8,520 bases of DNA from Paenibacillus sp. UBA6285 (GTDB lineage Bacteria > Bacillota > Bacilli > Paenibacillales > Paenibacillaceae), in assembly GCA_002438345.1 (NCBI GenBank), contig DJUJ01000131.1, positions 6,135 through 14,654 on the forward strand, given 5' to 3'. Under the pieces are notes generated by a model, which was not told the origin of the DNA, did not search any database, and saw nothing but the letters and a program-made list of their open reading frames with translations. Shown here piece by piece: positions 5,892 through 8,520 of this stretch (position 1 is its first letter; every line of letters starts with the position of its first letter). The position numbers and the translations under genes are program-made.

Positions 5892-6953
5892 ATGATGTCT
5901 CAAGCCGAAACCATAAAATTGACTTCATTATCTTCAAAAGGGGGCTGCGGTTGCAAAACCGGTCCTGCCGATCTCATGCAGGTTATTCGCAGTCTGCCAC
6001 CAACCGTTCCTAACCCGGATCTACTTGTAGGTCTGGATACCAGTGATGACGCAGGGGTATACCGTTTAAGTGATGATCTAGCGTTGGTGCAAACTGTTGA
6101 TTTTTTCACGCCGATCGTGGACGACCCTTATTCATTTGGTCAAATTGCAGCAGCCAATGCATTAAGTGATATTTATGCTATGGGCGGAAAGCCGCTTACG
6201 GTGCTTAATATTGTGGCTTTTCCTATCTCTGTTCTGGACAAAAGCATTCTCGGTGACATTTTGCGCGGTGCAGCGGATAAAGTGCAGGAAGCAGGAGCGA
6301 CGCTTGTAGGTGGACATTCCATCGATGATAAGGAGCCTAAATTTGGATTGGCCGTTACGGGCCTTGTGCATCCGGACAAAGTAAGAACCAATGCGGGTGC
6401 GCAGGTGGGGGACAAGCTGATTTTGACAAAACCTATCGGTGTGGGCATCTTAACGACTTCTATTAAAAAGGATCAGCTATCCCCTGAAGAAACCACACGT
6501 CTTACGACAGTAATGTCTACACTGAATAAAAAAGCGGCTGAGATTATGGAGCCTTATGATGTACATGCTTGTACAGATGTTACTGGATTTGGGCTGCTGG
6601 GACATGCTTCGGAAATGGCAAAGGGGAGCAACCACGGACTGATAATTCGTCAAGCATCCGTACCTATGCTTCCGAGAGTTAGAGAACTCGCGGAACAAGG
6701 ATTTGTTCCAGGCGGCACTAAGAATAACTTTGCCCATTTAGAAGGCAGCATTCTGTATCCGGAAGAAATGGACCAATTGAGCCGTTATATTCTGTGTGAC
6801 GCTGTTACTTCTGGAGGACTGCTGATCTCTATTGCTCCTGAACAAAGTGAAGACTTGTTAAAAGAGTTAGTAGATGCGGGTGTAGAGGCAGCATTGATTG
6901 GAGAGGTAACGGAAGACCATCCGGGTCAGATTGCAGTTATAGCAGCGCAATAA
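5892..6953 (+). CDS. selD: Selenide, water dikinase (selenophosphate synthetase), cysteine form
   Basis: SelD uses ATP, selenide and water to make monoselenophosphate, the selenium donor for selenocysteine and 2-selenouridine, with AMP and phosphate as by-products. The protein has 353 residues, normal for the family. The N-terminal glycine-rich loop GGCGCKTGP places Cys19 at the catalytic position (E. coli Cys17) and Lys22 at the essential lysine (E. coli Lys20). Many homologues have selenocysteine there; this one needs no Sec codon. Other family motifs are VGLDTSDDAGVY (46-57), TVDFFTPIVDDP (68-79), ANALSDIYAMGG (88-99), LVGGHSIDD (118-126), and the later CTDVTGFGLLGHASEMA and CDAVTSGGLL segments. 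ATG 5892 has AAAGGAG 7 bases upstream; ATG 5895 is an equally usable neighbour. It is the first gene of a selenium operon with mnmH 57 bases downstream. Confidence 0.97.
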   Translation: MMSQAETIKLTSLSSKGGCGCKTGPADLMQVIRSLPPTVPNPDLLVGLDTSDDAGVYRLSDDLALVQTVDFFTPIVDDPYSFGQIAAANALSDIYAMGGKPLTVLNIVAFPISVLDKSILGDILRGAADKVQEAGATLVGGHSIDDKEPKFGLAVTGLVHPDKVRTNAGAQVGDKLILTKPIGVGILTTSIKKDQLSPEETTRLTTVMSTLNKKAAEIMEPYDVHACTDVTGFGLLGHASEMAKGSNHGLIIRQASVPMLPRVRELAEQGFVPGGTKNNFAHLEGSILYPEEMDQLSRYILCDAVTSGGLLISIAPEQSEDLLKELVDAGVEAALIGEVTEDHPGQIAVIAAQ

Positions 6954-7010
6954 CGATTGAGTCCAGCTTAGAGGCAACCTAAGAAGTTAGCTACCAGAGG
7001 AGAGAGTGCA

Positions 7011-8054
7011 TTGTTTCAGGATATTACACTGGAAGAACTAAGAGTGTTAAAGAACAAGAAGCAGATCACGGTTATCGACGTTCGTTCTCCTTCTGAATAT
7101 AAAGATTCGACACTGCCGGATAGTCTGAATATTCCTTTTTTTGATGATGAAGAACGGGCTGAAGTAGGTACCTTGTATAAACAGACAAGTGTTCAGGCTG
7201 CTAAAGAACGCGGTTTGGAGATTGCTGCGGCGAAGCTACCTTCCTTTGTTAAAGAATTCACTGCGATTCAAGGAGACAAGGCTGTGTTTTGCTGGAGGGG
7301 AGGTATGCGTAGCCGTACAACAGCGACGGTACTCTCTTTAATGGATATTCACGCTTACCGACTGATTGGCGGCTATAAAGCTTACCGTAAATGGGTACTC
7401 GACGAACTGGAAACGTATGATTTCAAACCGAAGTCTTTTGTGATTCATGGAAATACCGGTACAGGCAAAACAAACCTGCTGCACCGCCTGAAGGCACAGG
7501 GTTATCCTGTTCTAGATTTGGAAGGGATGGCTGGTCATCGCGGTTCTATCTTTGGTGAGATCGGACTTCATGCAAACAATCAGAAAACGTTCGATAGCCT
7601 TCTTTTGGAGGAGTTAATTAAGATCGAGGATGCTCCTTATGTACTTTTTGAAGCGGAGAGTAAAAAGATTGGTAAGGTAGTGATGCCCCCATTCATGGCC
7701 GAGCAAAAAGAGACCGGAACGCAGATTTGGATTGAACTACCTTTGCAAGCCAGAGTGCAGCAAATCCTTGAGGACTACCGACCGGAAGAATACAAGGAGC
7801 AGTGCATCTCAGCGTTTCGACGTATCAAATCCCGAATTCATATCCCCATTGCGGCAGAAATCGAGCGGTGCTTGCAAGCCGATTTGTTCGGGGAGGCTGT
7901 GGCGCTGTTGTTAGAATACTACTATGATCCTAAATATGACTATTCGTCCAATCAGTATGATGAAATCGAGAAGGTTACCTTTAAGGTGAATAATCTGGAT
8001 GAAGCTGAGGCTGCGGTGCGCTCTTTTTTAGCCAGTCGTAATGCAGGGGTTTAA
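7011..8054 (+). CDS. mnmH: tRNA 2-selenouridine synthase (MnmH/SelU/YbbB)
   Basis: MnmH replaces sulfur by selenium in the 2-thiouridine at wobble position 34 of tRNAs for Lys, Glu and Gln, using selenophosphate from SelD; in E. coli it works through a geranylated intermediate. The 347 residues are close to the E. coli length. An N-terminal rhodanese domain (about 5-130) carries the catalytic loop CWRGGMRS with Cys94. A C-terminal P-loop domain follows, with Walker A GNTGTGKT (147-154) and the family-specific DLEGMAGHRGSIFG (169-182). The start is TTG, preceded by AGAGGAGAG with GGAG 8 bases upstream. The gene follows selD by 57 bases and precedes a cysteine desulfurase by 19 bases, with no terminator in either gap. 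Presence beside selD makes selenation of tRNA the expected use of selenophosphate in this organism. Confidence 0.97.
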   Translation: MFQDITLEELRVLKNKKQITVIDVRSPSEYKDSTLPDSLNIPFFDDEERAEVGTLYKQTSVQAAKERGLEIAAAKLPSFVKEFTAIQGDKAVFCWRGGMRSRTTATVLSLMDIHAYRLIGGYKAYRKWVLDELETYDFKPKSFVIHGNTGTGKTNLLHRLKAQGYPVLDLEGMAGHRGSIFGEIGLHANNQKTFDSLLLEELIKIEDAPYVLFEAESKKIGKVVMPPFMAEQKETGTQIWIELPLQARVQQILEDYRPEEYKEQCISAFRRIKSRIHIPIAAEIERCLQADLFGEAVALLLEYYYDPKYDYSSNQYDEIEKVTFKVNNLDEAEAAVRSFLASRNAGV

Positions 8055-8073
8055 AGGGGGCTTAGCGTAACAA

Positions 8074-8520
8074 ATGATCTATTTAGACTATAACGCTACA
8101 ACGCCTGTAGATAAGGAAGTAGCAGAGGCGATGATTCCATATCTTTATGGTCATTACGGGAATCCTTCAAGCAGTCATTCTTTGGGGCAAGAAGCTAAAC
8201 TCGGAATCGAGCGAGCAAGAACACAGGTGGCAGATTTCCTCAATTGTGCGCCGGGTGAGGTGCTTTTTACAAGCGGGGGTAGCGAATCGAATAACACTGT
8301 CATAAAGGGAGTTGCCCAAACTTATAGACATAAAGGAAATCACATTATCCTGTCTGCTGTGGAGCATCCGGCGGTGATTAAACCCTGTCAGTATCTGGAG
8401 CAGATGGGCTATACGATTACTTATGTACCTGTTGACTTGTATGGAATGGTGCATGTAGACGATGTGAAAAAGCAGCTCACAGACCAAACCATACTGGTCT
8501 CCATTATGCACTCTAATAAC
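8074..8520 (+). CDS. NifS/IscS-like cysteine desulfurase, 5' part (cut by window end)
   Basis: The first 149 codons of a PLP-dependent class V aminotransferase-fold enzyme that takes sulfur (or selenium from selenocysteine) and leaves alanine. Visible motifs are MIYLDYNATTPVD (1-13), GNPSSSHSLG (29-38), the PLP-phosphate loop TSGGSESNN (66-74), the PLP-stacking His98 in EHPAVI, and SIMHSNN at the window edge where the family usually continues into NEIG. The PLP lysine and the catalytic cysteine loop lie beyond the window, so activity cannot be judged. ATG 8074 is the first start after an in-frame TAA at 8068; GGGGG at 8056-8060 gives a rather long 13-base spacing. Third place in a selD-mnmH operon suggests a selenium-delivery role (inference); a general sulfur role in tRNA thiolation or Fe-S assembly is possible. 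Confidence 0.9.
   Translation, partial: MIYLDYNATTPVDKEVAEAMIPYLYGHYGNPSSSHSLGQEAKLGIERARTQVADFLNCAPGEVLFTSGGSESNNTVIKGVAQTYRHKGNHIILSAVEHPAVIKPCQYLEQMGYTITYVPVDLYGMVHVDDVKKQLTDQTILVSIMHSNN

Noticed and set aside
5940..5965. Selenocysteine (UGA) at the SelD active site
   Set aside because: The codons at the active site are TGC (Cys19, Cys21), and there is no in-frame TGA.
8167..8511. Minus-strand frame opposite the cysteine desulfurase
   Set aside because: It is a shadow of a clear NifS/IscS-family reading frame on the + strand.

Overview
The window looks like chromosomal DNA of a low-to-moderate GC Firmicute, most probably Paenibacillus or a close relative. The evidence is strong GGAGG-type ribosome binding sites, frequent TTG starts (three genes here, plus a probable fourth), a ydaO/yuaA-type c-di-AMP riboswitch and the protein sequences themselves. 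The genus is an inference. All genes lie on the + strand. No mobile element gene, tRNA, rRNA or CRISPR array was seen.

Layout. (1) 1-2172: uvrB with a possible LexA-like half-conserved operator at the left edge and an intrinsic terminator behind it; uvrA does not follow. (2) 2173-2493: a gene-free, visibly GC-richer, hairpin-rich stretch that looks like a dispersed intergenic repeat. (3) 2494-4152: an orphan ABC-3 family metal (zinc/manganese type) permease gene followed closely by a ccdA-type thiol-disulfide membrane protein gene, ending in two hairpins. (4) 4259-5504: a self-contained one-gene transcription unit consisting of promoter, c-di-AMP riboswitch, intrinsic terminator, an alpha/beta-hydrolase-fold gene and a closing terminator. 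(5) 5505-5891: a gene-free stretch with four copies of an imperfect TATAGGG-N7-CCCTATA dyad at 51/62/51 bp spacing, then a long hairpin, then the leader of selD. (6) 5892-8520: selD (Cys form), mnmH/selU and the N-terminal 149 codons of a NifS/IscS-like cysteine desulfurase that runs off the window.

How the genes work together. The last three genes form a selenium-use operon: the desulfurase family can mobilise selenium from selenocysteine, SelD makes selenophosphate, and MnmH uses it to convert 2-thiouridine to 2-selenouridine at the tRNA wobble position. No selA or selB is visible, so the visible genes point to tRNA selenation and not to selenocysteine insertion.

The most unusual item is the riboswitch unit. 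The alpha/beta-hydrolase-fold protein keeps the fold landmarks (HG oxyanion loop, DxRGxGxS) but, by motif alignment, all three expected catalytic positions are replaced: nucleophile Ser by Ala, acid by Ser and His by Asp. An apparently non-catalytic hydrolase-fold protein under c-di-AMP control is a candidate for a new effector or sensor.
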